Positions 38,363 through 50,480 of a stretch of DNA of 64,000 bases are shown here, one piece after another (within the stretch, counting starts at the first letter, position 1; each line of letters starts with the position of its first letter). The notes below the pieces were generated by a model, which did no database searches, had not been told where the DNA came from, and was given only the letters and a program-made list of their open reading frames with translations. A program made the translations under genes and the position numbers. This stretch comes from Craterostigma plantagineum (lineage: Eukaryota; Streptophyta; Magnoliopsida; Lamiales; Linderniaceae): NCBI GenBank assembly GCA_027422505.1, contig JAPQWV010000764.1, forward strand, positions 124,001 through 188,000, given 5' to 3'.

Positions 38363-40616
38363 ATGGGCACTGGTTGGAGAAGAGCATTCTGCAACACATC
38401 CACAAGAGAAAGAAAAGAGGGTGCAGATGCAGAGAGCGTAGCAACGATGGACAAGCATCGTCAATCAAGTCCTAGGCTGTCCAAAACCAATCCAAACACG
38501 CCTCGCCTGCGCTGTAATACCACCGGCGCCGGCGCCGGCGGCGATCATGGCCTGGCGAGTCCTAAGCTGCAATGCAAAACGACGCCTAAATCATCTCAGT
38601 TCAAGAGCACTGCTTCTGTGGTGGGCTCTTCGCCAAGATCCCCTTTCTCCATCCTCAAGAACTCTCTCAGATCATCCAAAGTGAGTGTCTTTGCTACATG
38701 TTTCGTTGATTGCATTTGATGGGCTACTTTCTTCTTTCTGATATGTGATGCTGAAAATGCAACGAAAACAGAGTAGGTGTGGGGCGTGTATGCAGAGCGT
38801 GAAGAAGACTGGCAGTCAAAGAACAGCAATTTACACGGCGGAGTGCTCACATTCTTTTCACTTCCGTTGCATAGCTTCACACCTGAAGAGACAGAGCAGC
38901 CTCACATGCCCTGTTTGTAATATTACCTGGTCGAACGCTCCTTTGCTCTTCAACAGCATCCACCACCACTCTGAAATCCCAGAAAATGAAGACGAGAAAG
39001 AGAAAAGGATTGATTATTCAAACAGCGTTCGCGGCAGACAAAACAATTCATCAAGTTCGATTAGTCCCAGGTTTTATCAGTCAAGAAAAACGTACGCTGA
39101 CGATGAACCCTTGGCCACGCCAAAGGCTACCACTCCCAAGTTCATCGATCCTCCTATTCCTGAGGAGGACGCAGCAGTTGAAGAAGAAGGTAAATAAATA
39201 GATTTTGTTTTTACTTTTGTTTCTTCTCCTTAAGTTTCGTTCTTGAATTTGTTTTTCCCCCACGCAGATTTCACCGCCGACGAATTTCAGGGATTTCTAC
39301 CAAATCCCACAATCCAAAGCGACGCCTATGACGGCCACCGCTCGCCACCGTCTTCATCAAAAACCGTCGAAATCACAGTATCGCCGGAATCCGCCCAAGT
39401 GTCGCCCACCACCTACGCCGTCGTCCTAAAGGTGAAAGCTCCGCCGCCCCTCCCAACCAGGCGCGCACCCATCGACCTAGTCGCGGTCCTCGACGCGAGC
39501 CCTAGCATGAGCGGACCCAAGCTCCATATGCTCCGACGAGCCATGCGCCTGGTCATCTCTTCCCTGGGCCCCTCCGACCGCTTATCTTTGCTCTCCTTCT
39601 CCGCCGCAACCAAGCGGCTCATGCCCCTGACCAGAATGACCGGCCATGGCCAGCGGCTCGCAAGGCGTTCCGTCGACGGACTCACTTGCGGCGGCGGCGG
39701 CTCGTCATCGGCGGCCCAACAAGCGCTGAGGCTCGCATCTACGGTCCTCGAAGACAGAAGGGAGAGAAATACAGTGGCGACTATCATACTGTTGTCCGAC
39801 AACAGCCATCAAGGTGAGGAAGATCACGACCGTCGCAGTAACGGACGGCTAGGATCGTCCTCCAGCGTGGGGTCCACAAGATTCTCACACGTGGAAATCC
39901 CAGTGGACTCTTCTTCTTCTTCCTCTTCAAAGGAAGACGCGGAGGAGGGTTTCTCGAAATGCGTCGGCGGACTACTGAGCGTCGTCGTTCAGGATTTGAA
40001 GGTCGACGTAGACCTGGCCTGTGGGTCAGATCCGGGAGAAATCTCGGCCGTCTACTCGGCGACGAACGGACGGCCGATAGCCCACGACGAGAGGTGCGTC
40101 GATTTGGGGAATCTCTACGCCGAGGAAGAAAGGGAATTGCTCGTGGAAATACGATTGCCCGACGGCGCCGCTCCTCCTTCCCGCCCTCGCCACCACCACC
40201 ACCACGTATTGTCCGTCAGATGCCGTTACAGAGATCCGCCGACGCAGGAGTCAATCCACCTGCCCGAACGGACGCGGATCGTTCCCAACCCGTGCAGCAA
40301 CGAGAGGCTGAAGAACGTCTTCGTCGCGATTCGCGCGGTGGCCGAGGGCCGGCGATTGGTGGATCGTGATGACGTCAGCAGTGCGGTGAGATTGCTGGTC
40401 TCGACGAGGGGGCTTTTGCTGCAGTCGAGGTCGGAATTTGGGGAGGATTGTCTGAGGATGGTTGAAGCTGAGCTGGCGGAGATTGAGTGGAGAAGTAAGT
40501 GCCAACACCAATTTAGGAGACAGTACGGCGGCGGCGGCGGCGGCGGCGGGTATATGAGGAGGGATTTGGATGATATAGCTGGGGACTTGCATGGCCTTGA
40601 AAACGCTAGGTTCTAG
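38363..40616 (+). CDS. RING and VWA domain E3 ubiquitin ligase, WAV3/WAVH-like
   Basis: Three exons, 38363-38680, 38772-39189 and 39268-40616, give 694 aa. A Ser-rich basic N-terminus is followed by a RING finger (C109, C112, C131, H133, H136, C139, C152, C155), an acidic linker, a von Willebrand A domain starting at about residue 314 with the metal-site motif DASPS (321-325), and a C-terminal Vwaint-like region. This order is that of WAVY GROWTH 3 and its homologues WAVH1/WAVH2/EDA40, which are E3 ligases acting in root gravitropism and auxin-related growth. A His run (39-kb exon, near 40190) and a Gly run from a CGG repeat (about 40527-40549) are low-complexity insertions near the end. An alternative start is the ATG at 38447. 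It converges on HEMA, stops 316 bp apart. Confidence 0.92.
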
Positions 40617-40932
40617 GAACAAAAAAGGCGATCCTTTTTTTTTTTTTTTAATCAATTTTCATGACAATTTTGATTTTAATATACATAGATATCCACATAA
40701 AATTATGGAGCAATACAATCAATGAACGTCAACTAATATACAACAAAGACATAGGAGTACATTTTCTTTCCCAAGTGACGTGATCTTCAGACAACGAAGA
40801 TCGAGTTAACGGACTTGCATGTTCAGGAGACAACAGAGGAAAAACATCACCATCTTCCTTCCCTCTTACTAACGAATCCACGAAATTTCTTGAAATTAAA
40901 TGGAATGGAACCGAAGAAGAAGAAGAAGCTTA

Positions 40933-42963
40933 CTACGTCTGAGATTGTTCAACCTTGGCTCGAACTTTCTGCTCCAAAACAGAAATCTCCGTCTCCAAGC
41001 TGAACATTCTATTCAACGCCTGCATATTCTCAAGCGTCTCGCTCAAAGTTCGACTATCGCTCCCATCGCACCTCAAGTGCTGCATAGGCCCATGCAGAAG
41101 CTTGTTCACAATCCCCCGACTCAGATCATCCACGGCCTTCCTCGTCTTCTTCGGCATATCATCCCCCATTTTCGACAAGCACTTCTCGAGCTCAGCAGCT
41201 CTTATCCTCTCGGCATAAGCCCTCAGCTTCTTGATCGTAGGAAGGGTCTCCAACGAATCCCTCCAAGCTTCGAACTGCTTCGATTCCTCCTCTATAATAG
41301 ACTGAGCTTCCATGGCCTTACGAAGCCTATCCTCCTTATTCGCAGCAACAACCTCCTTCAAATCGTCAACGTTGTACACCTTCGCAGTTTCTAACTCATT
41401 CACGCAAGCCCCAACGTTTCTTGGAACAGATATATCAATGAAAAGCCTTTTTCCTCCAACGTTTCGATCGACGCGAGGAAGATCAGCTACATTTTCTCTG
41501 AAAAAAAGGAGGCTCTCAGATGCAGTGCTGGTGAAGACGACATCGGCCTCGGCCGCACAGCTCAGCATCTCGGAGAGGGGCATATAAGTAATTTCGGCGT
41601 CCCTAATGTCCTCGCGAATGGCGTCCACCCTCTCTTGGCTCCTATTCGCCACCACTATCTCAGTGCATCCCTTGGCAGCCAAGTGTTTGATCACTAGCTT
41701 TCCCATTTTCCCGGCCCCGACGACGAGCATCTTCGCGGTGGAGTGGGAAGGTTCCGGAAGCTTCATGAGGGCGAGCTCGACGGCGGCGGAGCTGACGGAG
41801 ACTGCGCCGGCGGCTATGTTGGTCTCAGTTCGAACCCTTTTCCCGACGGTGATCGCGTGCTTGAATAGGCTGCTTATGTTTCGACCGAACCCTACGACTC
41901 CCTGGCCAACTTTTACGACCTGCTTGACCTGCGCGAGAATTTGGCCTTCGCCCAATACTAGGGAGTCGAGCCCTGCCGAAACTTCGAAGATGTGCTGGGT
42001 CGCGTCGTAGTCGTAGAGGAGGAACCTGTGCTGGCATATTTCTGAGACGGGTATTCCACTCGTCTGAGGAAAAAAGAGATGGAGAAGAGAGTTGATCGAG
42101 AAATGGGCATTGAATGATGAGAAGAAAAGAGTGAAACTACCTACCTTTGACATCCAATCGGTGACTTCTTTGACTCCACGGTGCCTGGAAAGGGCGACGA
42201 CGTAGATTTCCATCCTATTGCAGGTGCTGAGAACGGCGGCTTCTTCTATGTGGTTCAAACCGCATAGCTCTGCGATGGCTCTTGGCCATTCAGCTTCGGG
42301 GATGGCGAGCTTTTCGCGCATTTCGACGGGTGCTGTGTGTATGCTTAGGCCGATGACTACGATGCTGCTTCGCTCTTTCGTGTATCCTGCGTGGGAAGAA
42401 AGTATCGTGTTTTCAGAAATCGACCTAATACGAAGATGGAATAGAGTAGAGTATCATCATTCCCAAAGGCAAGAAACAAGGGTTCTCCATTTGGACGATC
42501 AACAGCAAAAAGATACGCTATCCAAATGTGTGTTGAAACCCAAAGATCTATTGCAGAATGGATCAAGTTAAACTATGTCAAGAAACCGCAAGGCCTCGCC
42601 TTAAGTAATCCCTTCTTTTGCACACCTAACAACTGCTAAAACGAAGATTTTACATCGGCACTAATCGTAGATACGTTACAAAACAAAAGCAATATGAACA
42701 GAACAAGTAAAAAAATGGATCATCATACTGTCAGCGGCCGATATTTTGAGCTGTTCAAGAGCAGAAAGGCTCGAAGCTTTAGCCTCACTAATCAGCTCAG
42801 CAGTCTGAATAAATCCATCGGAAGAAACTTGGCAGCGTAAAACCCCAAAGTTGCCCCTCCTAACGGAAGACGCCGGCTTGAGCCGAGCCAGCGAAGACGC
42901 CGCCGTGTTGCTAGCAAGCAAAGCATCCAGCTTAGCCCCGACAAATGTGCTCGGCACGGCCAT
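40933..42963 (-). CDS. HEMA: Glutamyl-tRNA reductase, plastid
   Basis: Three exons, 42963-42729, 42386-42145 and 42063-40933, give 535 aa, as expected for plant HEMA. About 75 N-terminal residues form a plastid transit peptide and regulatory region. The catalytic domain has [16 protein letters not shown] and [10 protein letters not shown] with nucleophile C134, then [15 protein letters not shown], an NADPH-binding domain ([19 protein letters not shown]) and a C-terminal dimerisation helix region. The enzyme reduces glutamyl-tRNA(Glu) to glutamate-1-semialdehyde, the committed step to chlorophyll and haem; it is controlled by light, FLU and haem. Intron 2 is only 81 nt, a multiple of three, and has no in-frame stop, so a retained-intron form would be readable. 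It is divergent from homoserine kinase across about 1.2 kb. Confidence 0.97.
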
Positions 42964-43686
42964 CGATCAACTGCGAACTGTTAATCAGCAATCGAAGGAG
43001 GAGCGAAGGGGTGAATGGGAATTTTGGATATTTTGATGAAAGGGAAGAACCTTGGCCTTTTGGTTAGCAGCTGGTTATTTCTCGACTTTGAATTTGTGAT
43101 CGTGATGTGGTTGAGTGGATTTGATAATTTTTGGCGAAGGTAGAAAAAAAAAGGAGAAAAGAAAATGAAACATTATTGGCTTGTGTGTGTTGGTTCGATT
43201 TCTCTGAGTTTTGATTGGCTGTTCAAAGGCGCGTTCTATCCACACTCCCTTATCGTCTCCAGCTCCACGACTCAAATAAATCCCTTTCTATGATTTTCTA
43301 CTTTCTCCTTTTCTTTTCTTTTATTTATTTTCTTCCTTTGTTTTTATGTTGTCATGAAATTGGAATGTTCTTTCAAAGCTTATGATTAAATACAAATGTT
43401 ATAAGTATGTATGGGTGGATGTCTACATATTGACTATCGTCTATTATATCATGGTCAATTAATTGCTCTGACTTTCGTATAATAATTGCTCAAACCCAAA
43501 TAGATGGGCTAGAAATCGAGCTAGAATCGGCTCGTGTAAAGGCCTATACTCAGTTATTATTTTTTTCCATTTTACTTGGGAATTTGATTGATTTTAATGG
43601 GATAATTGGTGGGTATCCTTAAAATACTAAGTTAATCACGGTAATTGATTTTTTATCTTCCGGAGATATCATGCTAATAATTAATA

Positions 43687-43929
43687 CTCCATCCGTCCAA
43701 GCAATTTATTATCACATTAGTTAATGGGCACATAAATTAAGGTGATATTATTATAATAATATAGCACAATAAAAAGGTAAAAAATGTATATTTTAACACG
43801 TCTTTTAAGAATATTTTATATTATTATAGTGATTGTTTGTGATAATTTTTTTGCTAAATAAGAAAAGATGATAAAATTATTGGGACGCCCGAAATGAAAA
43901 AGTGTGATAAAATTATCGGGACGACGGAG
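43687..43929 (-). mobile_element. Stowaway-like MITE, copy B
   Basis: Starts CTCCATCCGTCC and ends GGGACGACGGAG, with TA on both sides. Interior TTTTAACACGTCTTTTAAG and ATTGTTTGTGATAA are the reverse complement of copy A, so it is the same family in opposite orientation. It sits in the divergent HEMA-homoserine kinase spacer, 210 bp upstream of the latter's start codon. Confidence 0.88.
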
Positions 43930-44138
43930 TAACATATTTTTGTAACATACTATAATCTAATTAGTTTTGGGTAGGAAAGCAATATTATTTCTTCAAAAAA
44001 TAAAAATAAAAATTAAAAGATTAATGAGGTTTCTCAGCTCAAGTGGGAGGAACCCTACCTACGCCTACCCTATGTTAAGTTTCAGGTAGTTGAACACCAC
44101 CACCGCGCACACCATCGTCGAGCAAACGCCGCCGTTCG

Positions 44139-45436
44139 ATGGCGTCCACCGCCGCACTCTCTTTCAAAGCCCTATCGAATCCCAACCGCTCCACGCCGGC
44201 GAAAACCCTTTCAAACCCGCCGCGCGCCACCGTCTCCCTCTCCTCCGCACACTCCAAACCTAGCTCCGAACCTGAACCCATATTCGCCTCCGTCAAGTCC
44301 TTCGCGCCAGCCACCGTGGCCAACCTCGGCCCTGGATTCGATTTCCTCGGCTGCGCCGTCGACGGAATCGGCGACCACGTCACGCTCCAGGTCGACCCGC
44401 AGGTCCGACCCGGACACCTCGCCATTTCCAACATCTCCGGCGCCGGAAACAAGCTCACCAAGAACCCTCTCTACAACTGCGCCGGCATCGCCGCCATCGC
44501 AGTCATGAAGATGCTCAACATCCGATCGGTTGGGCTCTCTCTTTCCCTCGAAAAGGGCTTACCTTTGGGATCGGGACTCGGGTCCAGCGCCGCCAGCGCC
44601 GCCGCCGCCGCCGTGGCGGTTAACGAGCTATTTGGGTCCCCCCTATCTGCGTCGGACCTCGTACTCGCCGGATTGGAATCGGAATCCAAGGTAACTGTAA
44701 AACAATGCATTTCTTTCCAATTTCTTTGTCGAAATAGTTACAGTAACTACTCTGATTCATTTGCATAAAACCCCATCTTCTTCCGACATTCTATTCTTGA
44801 AAAATTCCATCTTTTTTGGTGAAATGAAGATCATTTTATCTGATTCAATCAAATAAAGTCGAATACTTTCCACCATATTAGGTTTCTGGCTATCACGCAG
44901 ACAACATAGCGCCATCGATCATGGGAGGGTTCATCTTGATCAGAAGCTACGAACCCCTCGAACTAATCCAACTCAAATTCCCCCAAGAAAAGGACCTATT
45001 CTTCGTCCTAGTAAACCCAGAATTCGAAGCTCCAACCAAGAAAATGAGGGCCGCCCTACCCCAAGAAATCCCAATGTCCCACCACGTATGGAACAGCAGC
45101 CAAGCTGGCGCCTTGGTGGCATCTGTGTTAGAAGGCGATTTGCTCAACTTAGGTAAAGCCCTTTCGTCAGATAAGATCGTAGAGCCGAGGAGGGCTCCAT
45201 TGATCCCAGGCATGGAAGCAGTGAAGAAGGCGGCGATTTCCGCCGGAGCTTTTGGGTGCACCATCAGCGGGGCGGGACCCACCGCTGTGGCAGTGATCGA
45301 CAGCGAGGAGAGAGGTAGGGAGATTGGGGAGAGAATGGTCGAGGCTTTTATGAGCGGTGGGAATTTGAAGGCCGTGGCTATGGTGAAGAGGCTCGATAGG
45401 GTCGGGGCCAGGCGGGTCAGTAGTGTTCCCAGATGA
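44139..45436 (+). CDS. HSK: Homoserine kinase, plastid
   Basis: Two exons, 44139-44690 and 44882-45436, give 368 aa. A Ser/Pro-rich transit peptide of about 50 residues precedes the GHMP kinase fold: VKSFAPATVANLGPGFDFLG near the N-terminus, the ATP-binding loop PLGSGLGSSA (142-151), and GAFGCTISGAGPTAVAV near the C-terminus. The enzyme phosphorylates homoserine in the plastid, feeding threonine and, through phosphohomoserine, methionine synthesis; Arabidopsis DMR1 mutants are downy-mildew resistant. All motifs are intact. The intron (44691-44881) is GT-AG and contains an in-frame stop, so it must be removed. The start is the first ATG ahead of the transit peptide. Confidence 0.96.
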
Positions 45437-45742
45437 TGAATGAAGTAAGCTTTGCATTGTTTGTTCAATGCTTCTTCTTGGATATTAACTTGTGTTCTTG
45501 TTTTGTTTTGGAATAAGGTTTCAATTTTGTTTAAGATTGATGCACCGACAGTTTTGTTTTGTCTGATTTGCTCTTATTTAGTTTCAAAAATAGCTTGTAA
45601 TAATGGTTGGCAAGGTTCAACATTGAAGTTTTCTTGAGGTGAAGAGGGCAGAGAGTGATATACAAAAGAGTTACCATTGCATTAGAAGGAGATGTAAGCA
45701 ACTAATACATATTTGCTAGGCTGTATCTATTTTCTCTGAGCC

Positions 45743-46784
45743 TTACACAATTTTCCCACAGTGAGCCAAAGTGAGAATGGCCACAGCAAAGAGTAGAGGC
45801 GAAAGGGCAGCAGAAGTATAAGAAGATCGTTCTTAGGCGAAAAGAAGAAAAAAAGAAACACGAAAAAGGGAACGAATTTCTTACAAGAAATCCTGCAATG
45901 ATATGAGCTATGGGAGCGAAAAGCTCATCTGTCGTGTTTCCTTGAGAATATCCGCTGAATGCGACGACCATCGAGAAAATGCGAGGGATATTAGAGCTGA
46001 AATGGGTATATATATATAGTAGAAAACACCTCAGATTCAGAAGCAACTGTGGTTTTCAGACATGGCGACAGTTGAACTTACATGATACTAAGAATAATGG
46101 CATCTGAGAGCACTTCTCCACGTAATACGTCGCTGGCCCAAACGCGGGAGTTAAGAGGCTAACGCAGAAGAAGATGGCGTGAACCACGCCATGGCCCATA
46201 CCGCCCGCTGCATATGATTAGATTCGTTTAGGAAGAAAGATTATAAATTGCAGATATGAAGCTCGTTAGAAAAGCTCAGAAGAAAAGCGTACTTGGTAGC
46301 GTGTCTGCTAACCAAGAGCAATTTGCATCTTATCAGAAATAGAAAGGCGTGGTTTGGAAACTCTATCAGCAAAAGAACAGCATAAGCACAACTGAGAAGA
46401 TCGCTAAATCCTTATCAATTTTGTAAGCTCTCTTATAGCTTAAACTGCAACAAAATGTCTGAGCTCAAGCATCATCATCATACGAGTTCGAGAGATGGAA
46501 ACTTACTGATAAAACTCTCCACAGCGAAAAGCGCAGAGTTTCTCGAAACGCAACGGAAGAGAGAATGAGCATCCCATAGGCCCATAACGGTGCCGTACTT
46601 TTGAATGGAAGGAAAGCTCATCAGCCACGCCAGCGTGCTGTTAAAATATGGCGAAACGCCAGAAAATCGAAAACCCAATCGTAAATTTGCTGAAAAAGGG
46701 CTTTCGTGAGATGACGGCGACGAAGAGCGAGAGAGATGGGCCCAGTGCTAGGAGAAGGTAGGCGATTCCAGCTGCAATGGTCAT
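45743..46784 (-). pseudogene. APH1 (gamma-secretase subunit) pseudogene
   Basis: Reading the minus strand from 46784: MTIAAGIAYLLLALGPSLSLF and VAVISRKPF match the APH1 N-terminus. ILT, then STLAWLMS in a different frame, then LPFKSTAPLWAYGMLILSSV in a third follow between 46690 and 46500. A block at about 46207-46078 encodes [23 protein letters not shown] intact. A block at about 45990-45890 encodes LISLAF and, after a deletion, FSMVVAFSGYSQGNTTD. The last block reads LTLAHCGKIV followed by TAA at 45745-45743 where Trp is expected. The exon for KRLEDVLDxFADR is not found. At least three frame-breaking deletions plus an early stop make a functional product very unlikely. APH1 normally scaffolds presenilin in the gamma-secretase complex. 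Confidence 0.82.
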
Positions 46785-47017
46785 CTTTACAGTACTCCTC
46801 TTCGAATTATCGAGATGCACTGCAAATGATCCCTCGGTTTCTCAAACTTCCTGAAATCTGGAGATAGCACGAATTGAACTTCAATCTCCGTTTTTCTGGG
46901 AAATTGGAAGTGCTTTTGGTCAGCCATGGCCAACAAAATAGTAAAAATATAATTATTTAAAAAGAAAAAAAAAAAGGTTCTACTTGAGCTTCTCTCTTCC
47001 AGCCTCCACCTAAACAA
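46785..47017. other. Remnant upstream region of the APH1 pseudogene, including the left MULE target duplication
   Basis: Probable former leader and promoter of the APH1 copy. The 9-bp target duplication CCTAAACAA occupies 47009-47017. Confidence 0.5.
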
Positions 47018-47940
47018 GGGTATTTTTGCTAAATGACCTCGTCTCAAAATTAATGACCTCCATTTTTTGAATATACAATTGTACCCTTACTAATTAAGGC
47101 CAAATTACTATAATACCCTTACTTAAAGGGTAGTTGTGCGCACTAAATACAATTAAAGGATAAGAACAGTTAAAAAAGGGAAAAAAAAGAAAAATACAAA
47201 AGGAACCCAGACAGACGCGTGAGACCCAGACGAAAAAAAGAACACATCGAGTCTTCCAAAAAAGAAATCAACGAGATCGTGAGAACCTGTGAAGATTTTC
47301 AGCATTACAGCGAAACTCAAGCAATGGCCTCTGAAACTGTTAGTTATTTTACTTCTTCAGTTGTTTCGAGACATTGTCGAGTAGTTTTCTCTGTTATTTG
47401 GGTGTTTGACGAGTGTTGATTTCGTGGGTACTTACACAGCGGAACAGGTTCACACAACCGACCATTATATGATTGTTGATTTCGTGGGTGTTTGATGGTT
47501 GTTGGGTTGTCTGAGTTTAAATCGTAAAAAGGGTTTTCAGAATTCGTTCGATTAGAAGAGAAAGGGTTCTCAGATGTTAGACTGGTTCTCTGATTTGAGT
47601 CCATATCTGAGGACCCGTGTATGTTCTGAGAACCCGTTCGTGGTCTGAACCTATCTGAGAAAAGGTTCTCAGACATTAAACAGGTTCTTCGATTTGGGTC
47701 CATGTCTGAGGACCCGTGTAAGATCTGAGAACCCGATGGTTTGAGAACCTACCCTCGCGATGTGATGGGTTCACACATTTCTTATGAGTCCTCAGATTGG
47801 TGCTCAATTCTGAGGACATGTATAAAGTCTGAGAACCCAACACACACCATATGTAAGCAACATGTCAAAACGTTTACTCGACTAAATATGATTTTCTTCT
47901 GAATTTACATAAGTTTTATTGAAACTATAACTTTCTCAGG

Positions 47941-48386
47941 ATGATGACTTCGACCTAAAAGTCGTCATCACCGCAGATTACGTACAGGCCTGTGAGCGTA
48001 TAATCCATTTCCTGAACCAAGCCGAGCTTCGTGAAGTACTGTAAACGCAATTTGGCCACGTAATCTGTGTTGCGCCACACTTCAATAACCTTTCGAACCA
48101 ATTAATTTGTTTTTTTAATGAAGAGGCAGATTTCGATCAACAATCGAAAAAACTTATGGATGATCATCAATCAAACCTCACCGCTTTTCTATTGGTAGAA
48201 GACTTGCCTTCATGGAACCAATATCCATGGGGGACAGTTGCTTTCAATGAGGTCCTAAACTCGTTGAAAAGAGATCTTGTACGGAAGAAGAGTGAGTTTA
48301 TGACGAGATTGAGTGGAGGTGGCAGCGACTACTCTAGTTTCTGCGTGAGCGGATTCGTATATCCGCTTCGGGCAATATGGAATTAA
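47941..48386 (+). pseudogene. DUF1985/Ulp1-type MULE cargo remnant
   Basis: From 48156 an open frame reads MDDHQSNLTAFLLVEDL, then YPWGTVAFNEVLNSLKRDL and FCVSGFVYPLRAIW, a pattern I associate with DUF1985-type proteins carried with Ulp1 peptidase genes by plant MULEs (Kaonashi type). An upstream related stretch (DDFDLKVVITADYVQACE from 47941) is cut by a stop at about 48043. The C-terminal peptidase is absent. It is a truncated relic. Confidence 0.5.
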
Positions 48387-48556
48387 TTTCAGCAAACCCT
48401 AGCTAGTATATTGTAAATTTTCAACAAACCCTAAAGAATAATGTTGCTAATTTTGGTCAGATTCCAGCGTACGAATGCATACCTGAGATCGTGCCTCGAG
48501 TTTATGTTTTTTGTTTAACGATTCTTATTGCAAATTTTAACATGTGAAATGTAATC

Positions 48557-50480
48557 GTTTGACTACGTACGGGTCCTCAGACGCTAGACGGGTTCTCACA
48601 AAATGATTCATCTCTGAGTACCTATTCTTTGCGTGAGTACCCAATAATAACCCTGTTAGAGTAACATATATATTTTAAAGACATAATTATTACACAATCA
48701 TCCACCAGTGAGTTAAAGGTCACTTTCAGAACAGTCAGACATGTCATAACTGTCGCTGTCACTGTCACTGTCAGGAATCATTCACGAGTGGGTTACGTAT
48801 TCGACGGGTACTCAGATTCTTTACAGGTTCTCTGATAAGAAACAAATACAAGGGCCCTGTTGATTACCTGAGGACCCAAGGCAAATTGTAGTCAAAGTTC
48901 GTTTGACTGAAAGGGTCCTCACATGTTGCACAAGTTCTCACAACATAATTTCAAAGTCGTGTACCTTTTCTTTTCCTGAGTACCCAATAATAACCCTTTA
49001 TCATATATATTTTAAAGATGCCACAACTAACACTCTCTGCCAAAAACAGTCTGACATGTCATATCACTGTCAGGAATCATTCACGAGTGAGTTAAAGTTC
49101 CCTGGCGGGTACTCAGAGCCTTTACGGGTTCTCTGATATGAAACAAATACTAAGGATCCTGTTGATTGCCTGAGGACCCTAGGCAAATCACGTTTGATTT
49201 TCTTACGATTTGGCGTGTCTAAAGACGGTTATGTGTTCAATCTTTGGTGGTATAGTAGTTTGCATCGAGTAGATAATATATGTTGCGGAAACCTCAACTT
49301 ATTTAAAATTTTGAGTTAGCACGTTGTGTTGAGTGATGATGAGGTATGATTGTTTGAATAATGTTCTACGACTTTCGTAGAATTATCGATGTTCCTCGTT
49401 TTTTCATTAACGACGCAATTGACTTCTCATTAGCGGTGGAATATTATTCATGACGAGTGGTTCCTTGAATTAAACTGTTTCGGGGTTCAAAATCGTAGTC
49501 AAAGTTCGTTTGACTGAAAGGGTCCTCACAGGTTGCACAGGTTCTCACAACAAAATTTCAAAGCTGAGAACCTTTTTTTTTCTCAGTACCCAATAATAAT
49601 CCTTTTAACATATATGTTTTAAAGATGTCCGAACTAACGCTTTCTCTGTCAGAGAATTAAATGTCGCTTTAAAAAACAGTCAGACATGTCATATCACTGT
49701 CAGGAATCATTCACGAGTGATAACAGTCAATGGGTACTCAGTGTTATTACGGGTTCTTTGATATGAAACAAATACAGAGGACCCTGTCGATTACCTGAGG
49801 ACCGGCAAATCACGTTTGATTTTCTTACGATTTGGCGTGTCTAAGGAAGGTTTTGTTTCAATCTTCGGTGGTTTAGTAGTTTGCATCGGGGAGATAATAT
49901 ATGTTGGGAAAACCTCAGCTTATTTAAAAATTTTGAGTTAAGACGCTGTGTTGAGTGATAATGAGGTATGATTATATGAGTAATGTTCTACAACTTTTGT
50001 ATTATTATCGATGTTCCTCATTTTTTTATTAACAATGCAATTGACTTATCATTAATGGCGGAATGTTATTCATGACGATTAGTTCCTTCCATTAAACTGT
50101 TTCGGGGTTCAAAATCGTAGTCAAAGTTCGTTTGACCGAAAGGGTCCTCACAAGTTGCACAGGTTCTCACAAAAAAAATATCAAATCTGAGTACCTTTTT
50201 CTTTTCCTGGGTACCCAAAACCCTGAAACTGTGCAAACTCTAAAACTTTATAAATTAAAAATAAAAAAACACCGTGGAACATTACGAAACGTAAATTACA
50301 AAAAAAAAACTTAAATCCTAAACACCCTGGAAACCAAAAAATACATTAAACCACAAAAACCTAGAAATTATACAGCTGAGAACCTAGGTTCTCTGATAAA
50401 TAACGGGTACTCGGGAATCATTTCATAGCTGAGAACCTATAGGTTCTCAGATATATAACGGGTACTCAGGAATCATTTCA
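48557..50480. repeat. Tandem array of about 610-bp units within the MULE
   Basis: The anchor GTTTGACTGAAAGGGTCCTC occurs at 48901 and 49508 and with one change at 50130 (spacings 607 and 622); a diverged, shorter unit starts at 48557. Each unit carries GTACCCAATAATAA and, except the last, AGGAATCATTCACGAGTG. The final copy degenerates after about 50220. Confidence 0.85.

Noticed and set aside
39413..40655. Long frames antisense or offset to the VWA exon
   Set aside because: They arise from the GC-rich coding strand of the WAV3-like gene and have no family signature.
46787..47047. Frame with MADQKHFQFPRK on the minus strand upstream of the APH1 relic
   Set aside because: Short, crosses the MULE boundary and has no recognised homology; more likely the former leader of APH1.
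47344..47703. 119-codon minus-strand frame with repeated SENPF-like peptides
   Set aside because: The repetition is a translation of the GGGTTCTCAG motif repeats in the MULE, not a protein signature.
48557..50480. Possible CRISPR-like array because of regularly spaced short repeats
   Set aside because: Units are about 610 bp and diverged, in plant nuclear DNA within a transposon, with no spacer structure or cas genes.
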